Origin: Shewanella sp.
GTDB taxonomy: Bacteria; Pseudomonadota; Gammaproteobacteria; Enterobacterales; Shewanellaceae
Assembly (NCBI GenBank): GCA_004195335.1
Contig: SDWK01000310.1
Location: 1 to 6,341, forward strand
DNA length: 6,341 bases
Direction of reading: 5' to 3'
Shown here: positions 6,060-6,341 of the stretch, piece by piece
Layout of the letters: every line of letters starts with the position of its first letter
How positions within the stretch are numbered: the stretch's first letter is position 1
The notes under the pieces: model-generated
What the model saw: the letters and a program-made list of their open reading frames with translations, nothing else
The model's database searches: none
What the model was told of the DNA's origin: nothing
Made by a program: the position numbers and the translations under genes

Positions 6060-6341
6060 TCAATTGTTCAACCATAACAAACTAATAGATCTTTTCCCAC
6101 GTCATTATCTTGATGATGATTTAAGGGTCTCGGAGCTATGGACACTGTCCCGCTCTTATGAGCAACAGGCAGATCCTGCGCACATGGGTACTAATCTGTA
6201 CTTTCATCTTTTCATCCAGCGGCTGAGGGTTTCTTCATAGCAGAACTCTTTTGGCACAAACCCCTTTATTCAAATGTCCCAGCAAGACAATCCACTTTTC
6301 TTGCCCGTTTGGGAGGATTCATGTTTCAATGAACGCATACT
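6060..6341. other. Gene-free region upstream of the lipoprotein pair
   Basis: I see no convincing gene here; the 69-codon plus-strand frame covering 6031-6240 has no family resemblance and begins on the start codon of copy B. The stretch should hold the minus-strand promoter, but the best -10-like hexamer (GATAAT on the minus strand, near 6107-6112) has no good -35. Short palindromes cluster at 6133-6163: GGAC-ACT-GTCC (6140-6150), GAGC (6133-6136) and GAGC (6160-6163), both able to pair with GCTC (6152-6155). Confidence 0.4.
6311..6341 (+). other. Possible start of a plus-strand gene running off the window
   Basis: GGGAGG (6311-6316) resembles a ribosome-binding site. The near ATG (6321) reaches a stop after three codons; a second ATG at 6329 gives M-N-A-Y and is still open at the window edge, but is 12 nt from the purine tract. 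Only four codons are visible, so this is a weak suggestion. Confidence 0.2.

Noticed and set aside
6031..6240. 69-codon plus-strand frame at the right end
   Set aside because: No convincing ribosome-binding site or family match, and it overlaps the start and leader of the minus-strand lipoprotein gene.
6250..6266. TGGCAC resembling the -24 part of a sigma-54 promoter
   Set aside because: The required GC of the -12 element is missing at the right distance (CCTT instead of TTGC).

Overview
The window looks like chromosomal DNA of a Gram-negative bacterium. Two proteins carry lipoprotein signal peptides, one has a Sec-type signal peptide, and the promoters and Shine-Dalgarno sites are of ordinary bacterial type. 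The gene families (a Na+/phosphate symporter with a PhoU-like tail, DUF302, DUF389, and small lipoproteins ending in an LYD-x-x-T / I-W-S block) would suit a Desulfuromonadales-like or other proteobacterial host. That placement is an impression from family resemblance, not a test.

Layout, left to right. Bases 1-147 hold a putative Pho box and promoter. A plus-strand Na/Pi-cotransporter family gene follows (157-1830). Directly after it, in the same reading frame, lies the last ~37 codons of a sensor histidine kinase with nothing upstream to complete it, so it is a gene remnant; a strong terminator hairpin follows at 1993-2028. Next comes a self-contained, AT-richer DUF302 gene (2237-2689) with its own near-consensus promoter. 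A 313-bp leader or spacer precedes a DUF389 membrane protein (3003-4433) that appears to start at TTG and whose ribosome-binding site can fold into a hairpin. Two terminators separate it from the convergent minus-strand pair: two related lipoprotein genes (5390-6031, then 4680-5306). The last 310 bp hold no convincing gene.

How the genes fit together. The phosphate-transport gene, its Pho-box-like repeat and the kinase remnant suggest this was once part of a phosphate-responsive locus, with loss or replacement of most of a kinase gene. DUF302, DUF389 and the lipoprotein pair each appear to be separate transcription units, all with envelope products. I see no mobile element, CRISPR array, tRNA or rRNA. 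No new multi-gene system can be demonstrated. The observations most worth checking are the kinase remnant, the Pho box, the occluded ribosome-binding site of the DUF389 gene and the lipoprotein duplication.
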